Assembly (NCBI GenBank): GCA_965247125.1
Contig: CBDFGO010000002.1
Coordinates: 248,001 to 312,000 of the forward strand
Reading direction: 5' to 3'
DNA from: CALBJU01 sp965247125
GTDB taxonomy: Bacteria > Bacteroidota > Rhodothermia > Rhodothermales > UBA10348
Length of the DNA: 64,000 nucleotides
The position numbers were made by a program, and so were the translations under genes. Below, in pieces: positions 42,205-51,627 of this stretch (positions within the stretch are counted from its first letter, which is position 1; each line of letters begins with the position of its first letter). The notes under the pieces were generated by a model that worked only from the letters and a program-made list of their open reading frames with translations, was not told the origin of the DNA and did no database searches.

Positions 42205-43419
42205 TCAAGCCGTATCGGATTCTGAATCTCCCTTCTTTACCCAAAAATGAAGGATGGTGAAAAGGACTACCAGGATTGCGGGAAAGAGAATCATTGTACC
42301 CAGCGTTGCCTGTCCTGCAACCAACTCCAACTCATCACCCGTAAGCCCGGTCGCGGCAGCCGCTGCCCTGTCCGAGTCGATCCATCCACCGATGATGGGC
42401 TGGAATATCGAGGTGGAGAACATGCCGATTGCTCCGACGAGAGACATGCCAAGCGCGCCGCTTTTTGGGATATTCTCAGCAACAAATCCGATCATATTGG
42501 GCCAGAAATAGGCAATGCCGAGCGCGTAAATAATCGCTGCAACGTATGCCATCAAGCCAGTTTGCGTGCTGAACATGAAGACCCCAATGGTCGACAGAAT
42601 AGCTGAACCAAGCAAAATACCAGTCAGACTGAATTTTCCCACGGCCTCGCCTCCGAAATACCGAGCGACGGCCATCAGACCGGTGACCAGGGCCAGGATG
42701 AGCATCGGCTGCGCGCCGCTTTTCGACAGGATCAGGCCGACCCACTGCTGAGGACCAAATTCTGTGATCGCCGTGAGAGCCATACACGCAAAGATGAAGA
42801 GGAACAGTGGAGAGAAGATTGCCTCGAAATTCTTTTTAACGGATTTAGATTCCGCCACTTTCGCTTTTGGAAATTGTTGCCCCCAGAAGAGATAGGCATA
42901 GGCCAGTGTGGGAATCAGAATGACCCAGATCTGGGCCTGCCACCCGAAGCCTGCATCGGTCATGAACTTGGATATGAGGCTGCCGATCACGATTCCACCG
43001 GGAAACCACATGTGGAATCGATTCATCATCTGGCTGAACTTCACACCTTCATAGGTATCGGCGATCATCGGATTGCAGGCGGCCTCCGTACAGCCGTTTC
43101 CAAGACCAATCAGCAGCGTTGAAATCAACAAGCCTACAAAACTGCCCGAGTAGATGGTCATCACGATCCCGACAGCATGGGCGAAAAACGCAAACTGCAT
43201 GATCTTCTGCGGCCCGACGGTATGATAAACGAGCCCACCGATGACCATGGAAATCGGAAATCCTAGAAACCACATGGAGTTAATCCAGCCCAGTTGCGAT
43301 GCAGAGAAACTCAGTTCAGCTCCAAGTTGACCGAGGATGCCCGCTCGAATGCTGAAGGAAAGGGCCGTTGTGATCAGCGCAAAACAGCTGCCGTAAAAAA
43401 GTCGCCGTTCAGTATTCAT
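42205..43419 (-). CDS. MFS transporter
   Basis: A 404-residue, 12-helix major facilitator. It resembles the sugar/fucose-type branch (FSASQLGWINSMWFLGFPISMVIGG, then LLIGLGNGCTEAACNPMIADTYEG, where the GNGCxEAxxNP pattern is typical of that branch). A central cytoplasmic loop (about 180-200) is Lys-rich. Substrate not readable. It may be co-transcribed with the multicopper oxidase. Confidence 0.85.
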   Translation of the reverse strand: MNTERRLFYGSCFALITTALSFSIRAGILGQLGAELSFSASQLGWINSMWFLGFPISMVIGGLVYHTVGPQKIMQFAFFAHAVGIVMTIYSGSFVGLLISTLLIGLGNGCTEAACNPMIADTYEGVKFSQMMNRFHMWFPGGIVIGSLISKFMTDAGFGWQAQIWVILIPTLAYAYLFWGQQFPKAKVAESKSVKKNFEAIFSPLFLFIFACMALTAITEFGPQQWVGLILSKSGAQPMLILALVTGLMAVARYFGGEAVGKFSLTGILLGSAILSTIGVFMFSTQTGLMAYVAAIIYALGIAYFWPNMIGFVAENIPKSGALGMSLVGAIGMFSTSIFQPIIGGWIDSDRAAAAATGLTGDELELVAGQATLGTMILFPAILVVLFTILHFWVKKGDSESDTA

Positions 43420-43674
43420 CGTGGATGTCGGATGGGTGGGTAAATGAGGGATTCCGAAGAATCATCTGCTGACAATGGGGCTGGCGCAATATCTACATTT
43501 GAGCACCCTGATCGCAACCGCGCTGTCAAGATTTCTGGATTCACGGGTCCATATGATATCCATGACGCCGTGTTCGAGCTCTGCAAGTATTTTGTGATGC
43601 GATAGGGACTTGCCAATTACAGCGATGCACGTTGGAAGCAACGAGTAACAGGATTAGTAGCCGTCGCACAAGTG

Positions 43675-46083
43675 CTAGAAGGCGACCTCCCGCTTTCGGA
43701 GAATGAAGAGCCCTTCCTGAACGCTGGTCACCAGGACCGTACCGCTCTCAAAGAAGGGGTACGTACTCCACGCTCCACTGAAGCCCGGACCCTCTTTGTA
43801 TGGGGCCGTATCGAAGAATCCAGCCTCGACAGGATTCTCTGGGTCGGTGACATCCAGGACGTGAAGGCCATAGCGGTAGTTGGCCTGGTAAGCGAAGCCA
43901 TCTTTGAGGTATAGGTTGTGCGCACTGGCTGGTAAGGATCCCATAAACTCGTTGATCAGAACCGGGTCTTCCAGGTCCGTCAAGTCCCAGACCAACGTGC
44001 GGGTCTTTTCAACATTGCCTCGCACTACGTCGGACTCGTCATCCTGATAGAAGTATTTTTGATCGTCAGTGAGCCAACCCTGATGGATGTAGGCTGCATC
44101 AGGTGATGAAGCCGTTGACAAAACTACAGGATTTTCTTTGTCCGTCACGTCGGCGATTTCAAAATATGCGCCGTTGGAATTCAGGCACAATTCCCTTCCG
44201 GCGTAACGTGAGTCCGGACCCTGGTAGGTGACGCATTGGGAGTCATGGGTTCCGCGTTCTCCGACTTTGGAGCATCCAACAAAGGTCGGATTCAGTGGAT
44301 CCTGAATGTCCATCATATACAGACCACCGCCACACGTTTGGCGGTCGATTGTATAGGCAAATCCAGTCTCCTCGTTGATGATAATGTTGTGGGAGCTGGC
44401 GATGTCGGTGTAGTGGAAATCGGGCTCGAAGAGCTCGGGTGCGTCGGTCACGTCTCTAAGCCGAGTCAGATCGAAGACCTGCATACCGTGATCGCCCGCT
44501 CCGTCGGCGACGATGAAGGCGTGGTTTTTATAGGTCTTAATGTCACGCCATAGTTGAGAAGGTGGAGTTCCCCAGGGCTTGGGGAGGTCACCTATCAATA
44601 CCGGGTTGGACGGATCGGTGATGTCGATGAAAGAAGTACCGTCGTTGCGGCCCACCAGCGCGTATTCGCGCCCAGTCTCGGAGTCCGTCCAACCCCAATT
44701 ATCATTGGTCCTCACCCCCCGGGCATTCTCAGGCGCCCTCAAAATGGAATTCGGTATAAATGAGAGGAGCTCAACTTCGTCGCAATCGAACGGCCCGATC
44801 TTCCCATCCACGCACTCTCTTTCCTCACCCAGCAGGGCGCCCAATGCGTCGGGCGGACCCACGAGCATCTCTCCCTCGGGAGCGCCCTCGGAGTAGACAA
44901 ATACTGCACCAGACTGGTGGTGCATACCGGGGGCTGAAACAGCCACCACGTCGCCATTGGCGACGATGTGCTGACCAAAAGCATCACGTTCGACGGTGTT
45001 TTCGAGCTGAATTCGTTTCGGCGCGTCGGCCAGTGATCCATCTGGGCCTGCTCCGTACACATAGGTTGACCCCGTAAGATTCTCGCGTAGGGTGGGTGCA
45101 CCGACCCAGACGTCCGCTCCTGAAAACCCAACGCTGCTTCCGAATCGGTCTCCGGTTTCTCCATCACCGAGTCTCATGACTTTTGTCGGCGACCATCCAT
45201 CATCGCTGTTTGCAGCATCAAATGCGAACACAGCGCCGCGACTGCCATTCGAGCCGGGAGCACCGATGAGGGCCTCATGACCCTCAAGCGCGATGGCACT
45301 TCCAAAATTGGCGGCTGATTCGGAAAAGAACGTAAGCGATCCTAATTCCGACCACGCTCCATCCAGTAGCGCGAACCTGGTCACGCGGCCGACATTTTCC
45401 AGACCTACTTCTTCGTCATCCCAAAGAGGGGCTCCGATCAACGCATGCCCATTCTCAAGGTGGATGGTGGATCCGAACCGGTCTCCTTCATTTCCATTAT
45501 TTGGCTGAAGAGTGGCGTGTTCCATCCACTGACCGTCGCTATCTCGGCGATACGCAATCACAACGCCTGGAGCTTGGGAAGGCGCTGCTTCGTTTCGACG
45601 TTGTCTTGAGGGTGCGGCACCCGGCGCTCCTACAAGGAGCCAATCGCCCTCGGCGGCGAGCGAAATGGCGAAGTCCGTGCCACAGTAGCCGTATGTGTCG
45701 CAGCCTGGATCGACGCCCGACGTGCCGTTTCCTGAGATTGTGCCCTCGGCGTGCCATCCACTATCACCCCTCGCATAGACGTGCACGGGGCCGTCTCGTT
45801 GGCCAATGAAAAGCGTGTCACCCGTCTTTGCCAGTACGCTGCCAAAACCATCGGCCCGATGGTTGTCGGGCCCCACGATGCGCTGATTCAGCGTCCAGGA
45901 TCCCTCGATTTGGCGGTAGACGTAGACCGACCCCTCACGGAAGGTAGTATTGGGCTCGCTGATTATCAGTTCGTCCTGGTCGAGAACGACTGCAGCACCA
46001 AAAGAGCCGGATTGCCCGACGGCCTGGAGCGGTGCAGTTAGAAAGAGGACGAAAACCACTAGCAGGTATGTAATAGCGCGCAT
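43675..46083 (-). CDS. Choice-of-anchor B family secreted beta-propeller protein
   Basis: An 802-residue exported protein (signal peptide about 1-24 from the ATG at 46083). Residues about 25-390 hold at least six FG-GAP-like repeats of the form FGSxxxxxGxxxxxGAP...VYVY, a seven-bladed integrin-type propeller. Residues about 425-802 form a second propeller with LVIVD-type repeats (FIDITDPSNPVLIGDLP, YMMDIQDPLNPTFVG, HVLDVTDPENPVEAG), as in choice-of-anchor B proteins. Short of a recognised sorting tail at the end, it ends LFILRKREVAF. Probably a surface or secreted protein of unknown binding role. Confidence 0.85.
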   Translation of the reverse strand: MRAITYLLVVFVLFLTAPLQAVGQSGSFGAAVVLDQDELIISEPNTTFREGSVYVYRQIEGSWTLNQRIVGPDNHRADGFGSVLAKTGDTLFIGQRDGPVHVYARGDSGWHAEGTISGNGTSGVDPGCDTYGYCGTDFAISLAAEGDWLLVGAPGAAPSRQRRNEAAPSQAPGVVIAYRRDSDGQWMEHATLQPNNGNEGDRFGSTIHLENGHALIGAPLWDDEEVGLENVGRVTRFALLDGAWSELGSLTFFSESAANFGSAIALEGHEALIGAPGSNGSRGAVFAFDAANSDDGWSPTKVMRLGDGETGDRFGSSVGFSGADVWVGAPTLRENLTGSTYVYGAGPDGSLADAPKRIQLENTVERDAFGQHIVANGDVVAVSAPGMHHQSGAVFVYSEGAPEGEMLVGPPDALGALLGEERECVDGKIGPFDCDEVELLSFIPNSILRAPENARGVRTNDNWGWTDSETGREYALVGRNDGTSFIDITDPSNPVLIGDLPKPWGTPPSQLWRDIKTYKNHAFIVADGAGDHGMQVFDLTRLRDVTDAPELFEPDFHYTDIASSHNIIINEETGFAYTIDRQTCGGGLYMMDIQDPLNPTFVGCSKVGERGTHDSQCVTYQGPDSRYAGRELCLNSNGAYFEIADVTDKENPVVLSTASSPDAAYIHQGWLTDDQKYFYQDDESDVVRGNVEKTRTLVWDLTDLEDPVLINEFMGSLPASAHNLYLKDGFAYQANYRYGLHVLDVTDPENPVEAGFFDTAPYKEGPGFSGAWSTYPFFESGTVLVTSVQEGLFILRKREVAF

Positions 46084-46227
46084 AATAATGGCCGATAAGT
46101 GAGGGTTTCTAATCTCGAACACGAGTCCTGGATTGTCAAATGGGCATCAACAAGACAAACTTGCTCAATACCCTTTAAATGGGCATCACTCGTCCTGAAT
46201 ATGCGGTCTTGTTACCCTCTCGCGAGG

Positions 46228-47151
46228 CTATGAGCCTCGAGCAGCTTCCAGCTCCGGCATTGCCGCCTGGAGAGCCCGGATGTGTTTCGGGCTTGTGCCG
46301 CAGCATCCGCCAAGCAGACGAACGCCGGAGCGAACCCACCCGAGTGCTTCAGTCACCAAATCAGCTGGCGAAATGACGTCTACAAAATTCCAATGCGGTT
46401 TGGTAAAGTATCCTGATTCTGGGTACACGCCGATGGGGCCCGACCACCGCTGCCGAACCAATTCAATGGCTTCAGGAATGGCCCCGATCTCGCTGTGCAT
46501 GATGTTTACGACGGTGGGCCCCAGCGGGATGACAGCGTCCAGCACCGTGGCAAACTCCAGATCGGTGTGATCAAAGCTCACGATCCTGCCATCCTCCATT
46601 TTCTTACACCCAACTCCCAGCCACACAGGAAGCCCCGTCTCCAGGGCCGCCTGCATTGCGCGGGACGCATGACTCGTTTCAACGATCATCTCCAGCGCAA
46701 TCAAGTCCACGCCCGCGTCCACGAGAAGGCCAGCAGCTTCCCTGTAGGCCTTTAATTCCTTTTCAGGTGAAAAAAAAGCTTCTAGATCAAAGCCGGGCGG
46801 CTCTGTTGAAATCGAACCTGCCACTGCTACACCTTGCTCGGCTATGTTATCGCGAGCTTGCCTGGCAAGTTTCACCGCCCCCCGAAAGACCGTCTCGACC
46901 TGATCTCCATAGCCGGCCGGCTCGAGCATTTGCCGCGTCGATCCAAACGTATTTGTAATGATAACCTTTGCGCCGGCGCGGATATAGTCCTCGTGTGTTT
47001 CACGCACGATCTTTGGATGACTGAGCACCGCAGCTCCGCTCCACGCCACTTCGTCCATCGGCACACCGCGCCGTTGAAGTTCAGTGCCCATGGCCCCGTC
47101 GATCAGGACAATCTGATCCGCTTCGAGTTTTTGTAGCCAGCTTCTTTCCAT
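46228..47151 (-). CDS. Homocysteine S-methyltransferase family protein
   Basis: A 307-residue (beta/alpha)8 protein of the MmuM/BHMT group: LIDGAMGTELQRRG at 16-29, NTFGSTRQML near 67, GSISTEPPG near 112 and the zinc motif GGCCGTSPKHI at 281-291 with Cys283 and Cys284. The third zinc ligand normally comes from an NC motif on the preceding strand; here the corresponding segment reads VVNIMHSE (214-221) with no cysteine. So either the site is altered or the protein acts on another substrate. Neighbour on the same strand is a serine/threonine dehydratase-like gene 56 bases upstream. Confidence 0.82.
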   Translation of the reverse strand: MERSWLQKLEADQIVLIDGAMGTELQRRGVPMDEVAWSGAAVLSHPKIVRETHEDYIRAGAKVIITNTFGSTRQMLEPAGYGDQVETVFRGAVKLARQARDNIAEQGVAVAGSISTEPPGFDLEAFFSPEKELKAYREAAGLLVDAGVDLIALEMIVETSHASRAMQAALETGLPVWLGVGCKKMEDGRIVSFDHTDLEFATVLDAVIPLGPTVVNIMHSEIGAIPEAIELVRQRWSGPIGVYPESGYFTKPHWNFVDVISPADLVTEALGWVRSGVRLLGGCCGTSPKHIRALQAAMPELEAARGS

Positions 47152-47207
47152 GATGATTCGTTCGCAAAAGTCTTGTTTAGGTACGGCCCAATCGGCTGGA
47201 AGCCAGG

Positions 47208-48134
47208 CTATTCGGCATATTCATCCGACCATTCATGCAACTGCTCGGCGGTTACGGTAACTCCTCCGCAAACGACGATCAGCACGGATTCAAATTCTTC
47301 AAGTTCCAGTGCGCCGTCGTATACAACTGCAAGAGCTGCTCCGCAAGCCGGCTCTACTACTACTTGGTAGTCGGCAAGGAATCTTTGGCACGCTGATACA
47401 GCAGCACGATCCGAAACCACGATGCTGCGAACGGGATGCTTCGTCGACCAGTTGAACGCCTGTTCGCAAACCTGCCTGGCGCCCAGTGACGTGGCGATAC
47501 TGGTAATGGCGGGCAATTCGACCGGGTAGCCTGCCTGAATCGACTGATCCAATGTGTCTGCTCCTTCCGTTTCGACGGCAATCACCGAGACATCGAGCCA
47601 GTCATTTCGATGTAGCCCCTCGATTATGCCGCTCAGCAACCCGCCTCCTCCGACGGAGATAACGACGACATCCGGCTTCACTCCCGATTGCACCACTTCG
47701 TCGATCAGACTGGCATGTCCCTGCCAAATAAGCGGGTCATCAAACGGATGTAGAAACGCATCAGACTCCTTGACCATCGAAAGTGCCAGTGCATTCGCTT
47801 CCTGCCAGGAAGAGCCGTGGACAATCACTTCGGCCCCCTCTTGCTGAATCAATGTCTTGGCTCTTTCCGTTGTGGTCTCGGGAACCACGACGACCACCGG
47901 CACGGACAGATGGCGCCCGGCGTAGGCCACAGCAATACCCGCATTCCCGCCGGACGATGAAATGAACCGGGTGGCGCCGCGGCGAGCATATTCCTGGCAA
48001 GCCAACCCAATCCCACGAATTTTGAACGAACCAGGCGGCTGGTTCGACTCCAGCTTCAGCCAGATCCTCCGGCCCGCACCGATGCTCAGCGCGGAGGACT
48101 CGATAAGCGGTGTTTCAATGTGCAAGGGCTTCAT
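47208..48134 (-). CDS. PLP-dependent serine/threonine dehydratase-like enzyme
   Basis: A 308-residue fold-type II PLP enzyme. The PLP lysine is Lys38 in PPGSFKIRG, the phosphate/carboxylate loop is SSSGGNAG (about 79-86), and the PLP phosphate loop is VGGGGLLSG (about 160-168). Length and the compact single-domain form match L-serine dehydratase/SDS-like enzymes, which turn serine or threonine into pyruvate or 2-oxobutyrate plus ammonia. There is no regulatory ACT domain, consistent with a catabolic type. Racemase activity cannot be excluded. Confidence 0.85.
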   Translation of the reverse strand: MKPLHIETPLIESSALSIGAGRRIWLKLESNQPPGSFKIRGIGLACQEYARRGATRFISSSGGNAGIAVAYAGRHLSVPVVVVVPETTTERAKTLIQQEGAEVIVHGSSWQEANALALSMVKESDAFLHPFDDPLIWQGHASLIDEVVQSGVKPDVVVISVGGGGLLSGIIEGLHRNDWLDVSVIAVETEGADTLDQSIQAGYPVELPAITSIATSLGARQVCEQAFNWSTKHPVRSIVVSDRAAVSACQRFLADYQVVVEPACGAALAVVYDGALELEEFESVLIVVCGGVTVTAEQLHEWSDEYAE

Positions 48135-48290
48135 AAGGGGAAAGATCGGTCTCGGATCAAAGAAGACAATACGAATATTTCTCTCTACTCAGGGTGTTGA
48201 AAAATCTATCCAGGTGGACGAGACTCGGAAAATATGGTGGACAGTATCATCGCCATAACCTCAACGTGGACTTGTGAAAACATCCTTTTT

Positions 48291-48307
48291 ATACGTATTT
48301 ATACGTA
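48291..48307. promoter_or_regulatory. Direct pair of ATACGTA boxes upstream of the T9SS cargo gene
   Basis: ATACGTA at 48291-48297 and again at 48301-48307, ten bases (one helical turn) apart, each containing the palindrome TACGTA. They are located 42-58 bases before the proposed start at 48349. The phasing is typical of an operator, but the protein binding it is unknown. A related AATACGTATT palindrome occurs about 50 bases before the first receiver gene. Confidence 0.35.
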
Positions 48308-48348
48308 ACATAATCGTACTTCCTGTTAAGAGACCAACCACTGAACCA

Positions 48349-49884
48349 ATGATTACCCGCACCCCTTTCATGAATTTCATAAACAAGCAGTACAAACTTG
48401 GCATATTTGCCGTGTCGCTGATGATGTCTTTTGCAGCCATTCAGTCGACGCAGGCGCAGACAACCCTTTACGCTAGTGATGGGAATGAAGACACGTGGGA
48501 TCCGATTTTTCAAGTAGGCTCCCATTGGCCCACCACAGACTGTGCTCCCGATGCACCAAACAGTCCAGGCCTGGCAGGGCCCTGGACAAACATGCATTCG
48601 GCATTTGCGCTGGGTACAAATGCTCACGTCTGGCAACCTGGCGCTGCCGGCATTGGATTCATTGGTCAATGGATCAATGCCTGGAATAACGTGTCGTCAA
48701 ACGGCCACGGCTTGGGTGGTGGCGACAAGCACTATACGAAGTACCGGAGGGTATTAAACAACGTTGCTAACGGGGCTTACATCCTAAGGCTGCTAGCGGA
48801 CAACTGCTCCTGGATTTACATCGATGGAACTTTGGTGGGATACCAAGACGACGCTTGGAGCTACGCCAGCCTCACTTACCCACTTGCGCTCAACGGCACA
48901 CACACTCTTGAATTAATCATCTTTGACGGCGGAGGATTGGCAGGGGGGATGTATGAGATTACCGTCGATGACGGCTCTATCCCTTTGCCAGACGGAGACG
49001 ATGACGGTCTAACGGATTCGCAAGAAGTCCTTTATGGCACTGATCCCACAAATCCGGATTCGGATGGAGATGGAGCCTCAGATGGCGAGGAAGTGGCTGC
49101 GGGCTCCGACCCCAACGACCCGAACGATACGCCCTCACCACCAGACGCAGACGGCGATGGTGTCAATGACGACATCGACATGTGCGCAGATACGTCCTTC
49201 CCTGAACTAACGGTTCCGAGCAAGAGACTCAAGAAAAACCGTTGGGCACTCGTCGATGGCGATACCACGTTCGACACTATTCTTGGTGGCAAGTCGAGCA
49301 AGAAGTCAAGCAAGAAATCGAGTAAGAAGAGCTCGAAAAAAGCGGTTCCTTACGGCTTCACGCTGACGGATACGTTTGGATGCTCTTGCGAGCAGATTCT
49401 TCTCGCACAGAACGATTATAAATCGTCCAGTAAGAAGTCGAGCAAGAAATCCAGCAAGAAGAGCAATAAGCCGTCCAATGAGCAGAAGTATGGTTGCAAG
49501 ACCAAGACGCTCACGAAATGGATCGCGTCAAACTCACCAGCACCTCGTTTCGCTGAAGTGACAACGTTCCAGACTTCTGATGCTGATGCGGATCTGTTGA
49601 TGGACGACAACCAGCAACCGACATCGTTTGCACTCATGTCGGCATATCCGAATCCGTTCAACCCACAGACAACCATCAGCTTTGCGATGCCTGAATCGGC
49701 AGAAGTACATCTGGCGGTATATGACCTGTTGGGAAGGGAAGTAGCGCTTCTCGTGAACGGCGTACTGGAAGCGGGCACCCATCAGGCGCGCTTCGACGCC
49801 GCTGAGTTACCAAGCGGCGGATACATCTACCGCTTGACGACTCCGAAGAGTGAGTTCACGAAGATGATGATGCTCCTGAAGTAG
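48349..49884 (+). CDS. T9SS-exported protein with calcium-binding repeats and SSKK arrays
   Basis: A 511-residue secreted protein. A signal peptide runs to about residue 37 (ending QSTQAQ). A beta-rich domain follows to about 210, then acidic thrombospondin type 3-like calcium repeats (DGDDDGLTDSQEVLYGTDP, DSDGDGASDGEE, DADGDGVNDDID; about 210-280). A small Cys domain with DTFGCSCEQILL and YGCKTKTLTKWI is interrupted by two SSKK arrays. The last 85 residues form a T9SS type A sorting domain (MSAYPNPFNPQTTISF, VYDLLGREV, LPSGGYIYRL). A start at ATG 48370 is also possible. A terminator follows. It is likely released to, or attached at, the cell surface. Confidence 0.85.
   Translation: MITRTPFMNFINKQYKLGIFAVSLMMSFAAIQSTQAQTTLYASDGNEDTWDPIFQVGSHWPTTDCAPDAPNSPGLAGPWTNMHSAFALGTNAHVWQPGAAGIGFIGQWINAWNNVSSNGHGLGGGDKHYTKYRRVLNNVANGAYILRLLADNCSWIYIDGTLVGYQDDAWSYASLTYPLALNGTHTLELIIFDGGGLAGGMYEITVDDGSIPLPDGDDDGLTDSQEVLYGTDPTNPDSDGDGASDGEEVAAGSDPNDPNDTPSPPDADGDGVNDDIDMCADTSFPELTVPSKRLKKNRWALVDGDTTFDTILGGKSSKKSSKKSSKKSSKKAVPYGFTLTDTFGCSCEQILLAQNDYKSSSKKSSKKSSKKSNKPSNEQKYGCKTKTLTKWIASNSPAPRFAEVTTFQTSDADADLLMDDNQQPTSFALMSAYPNPFNPQTTISFAMPESAEVHLAVYDLLGREVALLVNGVLEAGTHQARFDAAELPSGGYIYRLTTPKSEFTKMMMLLK
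49291..49341 (+). repeat. First SSKK-coding array
   Basis: Seventeen codons reading K(SSKK)4, made of near-repeats of the 12-bp unit TCGAGCAAGAAG, inside the small Cys domain of the T9SS cargo protein. Synonymous differences between units show that the amino-acid pattern is kept while the DNA drifts. Confidence 0.9.
49420..49470 (+). repeat. Second SSKK-coding array
   Basis: A second block of 17 codons, KSSSKKSSKKSSKKSNK, placed in the loop after GCSCEQILL of the same domain. It is about 130 bp from the start of the first array. Confidence 0.9.
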
Positions 49885-49904
49885 CGTCGCACAGAACTTC
49901 AAAA

Positions 49905-49956
49905 CGCAGAAGGGCGGGGCCGCAGCGATAATCGCCGCGGCCCCGCCCTTCTTTTG
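49905..49956 (+). terminator. Terminator of the T9SS cargo gene
   Basis: GAAGGGCGGGGCCGC (49909-49923) pairs with GCGGCCCCGCCCTTC (49937-49951), a perfect GC-rich 15-bp stem. An inner GCGA/TCGC pair extends it, and TTTT follows. It lies 25 bases after the stop codon. Confidence 0.9.
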
Positions 49957-50225
49957 CTGCTTGCTCGCAATGGTCGCGCTCGATCAGAGGCGGCGGAAGA
50001 ACTATTTCAGCTTCGAGTGCAGGCCAGCCATCCAACTAGGACACCTATTTGTTGTCGCTGGCCAAGATTTGTTCTGCCGCTATAACACCACTTTCCAAAG
50101 CCCCATTCATGGTTCCAGACATTTCGGCCACGGTATGTTCTCCAGAAAAATGGATATGATGAAATGGTCTGGCGAAGACATTCACGGCCGTATATGCCTC
50201 ATGATTCATAACTGTGTATGAACCG

Positions 50226-50234
50226 CTTACCCAG
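50226..50234. repeat. Target-site duplication, left copy
   Basis: CTTACCCAG directly before the left end of the insertion sequence, identical to 51619-51627. Confidence 0.93.
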
Positions 50235-51618
50235 GAGCTATGCCCAAAAGTTGTGTATGGAAGGTTTAGGCAGCGTGTCGTTCTGATGTAATTCCGTCGG
50301 TGAATTTGATTCCTTTTTTTACAAGTTGCAATAGGTGCGGTGCATTCAGTTTCCTCCACTTCTTCTGAGCCTCTTTACATAGACGGAAGGCCATTGCAAG
50401 AGCTGTTTCTCGGCTCAGACATCCCCTCGTTTTGGCGGTCCTGAGGCGCACGGTCGCGAACGTAGATTCGATCGGATTTGTGCTCCGAAGATGGATCCAG
50501 TGTTCTGCCGGAAAGTCATAAAAAGCGAGCAGTTCTTCTCGGTCTTTCACCAGAATCTCTGCTGCTTTCGGATACTTTTGCTGGTAGGCTTTGATGAAAA
50601 ACAGAAGGGCGCTCTCTGCCTGCTTTTTTGTTTCTGCTGTATAGATCTGCGTGAGGTGACCTTTTGCCTTCTTCTGAACGGACTTGGGCAGGCGGTTGAG
50701 CACATTTGCTGTCTTGTGCACCCAACAGCGTGCGGCTCGCGTCTCGGGATAAACTTCTGCGAGAGCACTCCAGAATCCCATGGCTCCATCGGCAACAGCC
50801 AGCTTCGGTCCTTGATCCAGCCCGCGGTGCCTCAGCTCCAGGAGCAACTCTCGCCACGACTGCTTGCTCTCGCGAAAGCCGTCCTCGAGTGCTATAAGCT
50901 CCTTCCTTCCATCGGCCGTAGCGCCGATCACGACCAGCAGACACAGTTTCTGTTTATCCATGCGTACGTTTACGTGAATACCGTCGGCCCAGAAATAGAC
51001 GTAGTGCTTCTCCTTCAGGCTCCGCTTTTGCCAGTCTTCGTGCTCCCTTGTCCAAAGCGTCTTCAGGCGCGCAATCGTCGAGGAGGTCAGCCCTGGGGCA
51101 TCAGGACCAACAAGGGCCGAGAGCGCTGCCTCAAAGCCGCCCGTTGAAACTCCCTTCAGGTACAACCATGGAATGAGAGCCTCAAGCGAGCGGCTCTTGC
51201 GGAGGTAGGCTGGTAGTATCGAACTGCGGAAACCGATTCTATCCTCACCCCGACCCGTACGGTCGCGTATGCGGGGCATCTTTACAGCGACCTCCCCGAT
51301 ACCAGTCAAAATCTTCCTCTCTGGCAGATATCCATTGCGAACGATGCGGTGGCGATTCTCTTCGTCGCGCAGGAACTGGTAGCGCTGGCAGAAAGCTTCA
51401 ACCTCGGCCTCAACGGCTGTGGCCAGCATCTTTGCGGCCCCTGTTCGCAATACTTCTGTCAACACATCCTCTGTGCTATTGTAGTTCTCGTTCTCGTGTG
51501 CGTTATTCGTCTTCATGGGCGGTGTATCCTCCAATCTTCGGATTGACAATGACGTAATCATCATCAGGATACGCCGCCTATACCTTTTTCACCCGTACAC
51601 AACTTTCGGGGTTAACTC
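50235..51618 (-). mobile_element. IS256-family insertion sequence (1384 bp)
   Basis: A complete element with imperfect 26-bp terminal inverted repeats (left 50235-50260, right 51593-51618, 21 of 26 matching; both start GAG and share AAAGTTGTGTA). It has one transposase gene and a perfect 9-bp target duplication CTTACCCAG on both sides. The inverted-repeat core AAGTTGTGTA is typical of IS256-family ends. IS256 elements usually make 8- or 9-bp duplications. The element lies within the amine oxidase gene in the same orientation. Terminal repeats and transposase both look intact, so it may be active. Confidence 0.94.
50266..51516 (-). CDS. IS256-family (mutator type) transposase
   Basis: A 416-residue DDE transposase. 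Catalytic residues: Asp in YFWADGIHVNVR, Asp in VADGAMGFWSAL and Glu in STNPIESTFATVRLRT, with the family RCWVHKTANVL motif (C/H signature) between the second Asp and the Glu. The ATG at 51516 has a strong GGAGGA ribosome site 10 bases upstream, unlike most genes here; a longer frame to 51564 would use the inverted-repeat side. No frameshift or stop is seen. It catalyses cut-and-paste or copy-out transposition of the surrounding element. Confidence 0.95.
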   Translation of the reverse strand: MKTNNAHENENYNSTEDVLTEVLRTGAAKMLATAVEAEVEAFCQRYQFLRDEENRHRIVRNGYLPERKILTGIGEVAVKMPRIRDRTGRGEDRIGFRSSILPAYLRKSRSLEALIPWLYLKGVSTGGFEAALSALVGPDAPGLTSSTIARLKTLWTREHEDWQKRSLKEKHYVYFWADGIHVNVRMDKQKLCLLVVIGATADGRKELIALEDGFRESKQSWRELLLELRHRGLDQGPKLAVADGAMGFWSALAEVYPETRAARCWVHKTANVLNRLPKSVQKKAKGHLTQIYTAETKKQAESALLFFIKAYQQKYPKAAEILVKDREELLAFYDFPAEHWIHLRSTNPIESTFATVRLRTAKTRGCLSRETALAMAFRLCKEAQKKWRKLNAPHLLQLVKKGIKFTDGITSERHAA

Positions 51619-51627
51619 CTTACCCAG
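51619..51627. repeat. Target-site duplication, right copy
   Basis: CTTACCCAG directly after the right end of the insertion sequence, identical to 50226-50234. Confidence 0.93.
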
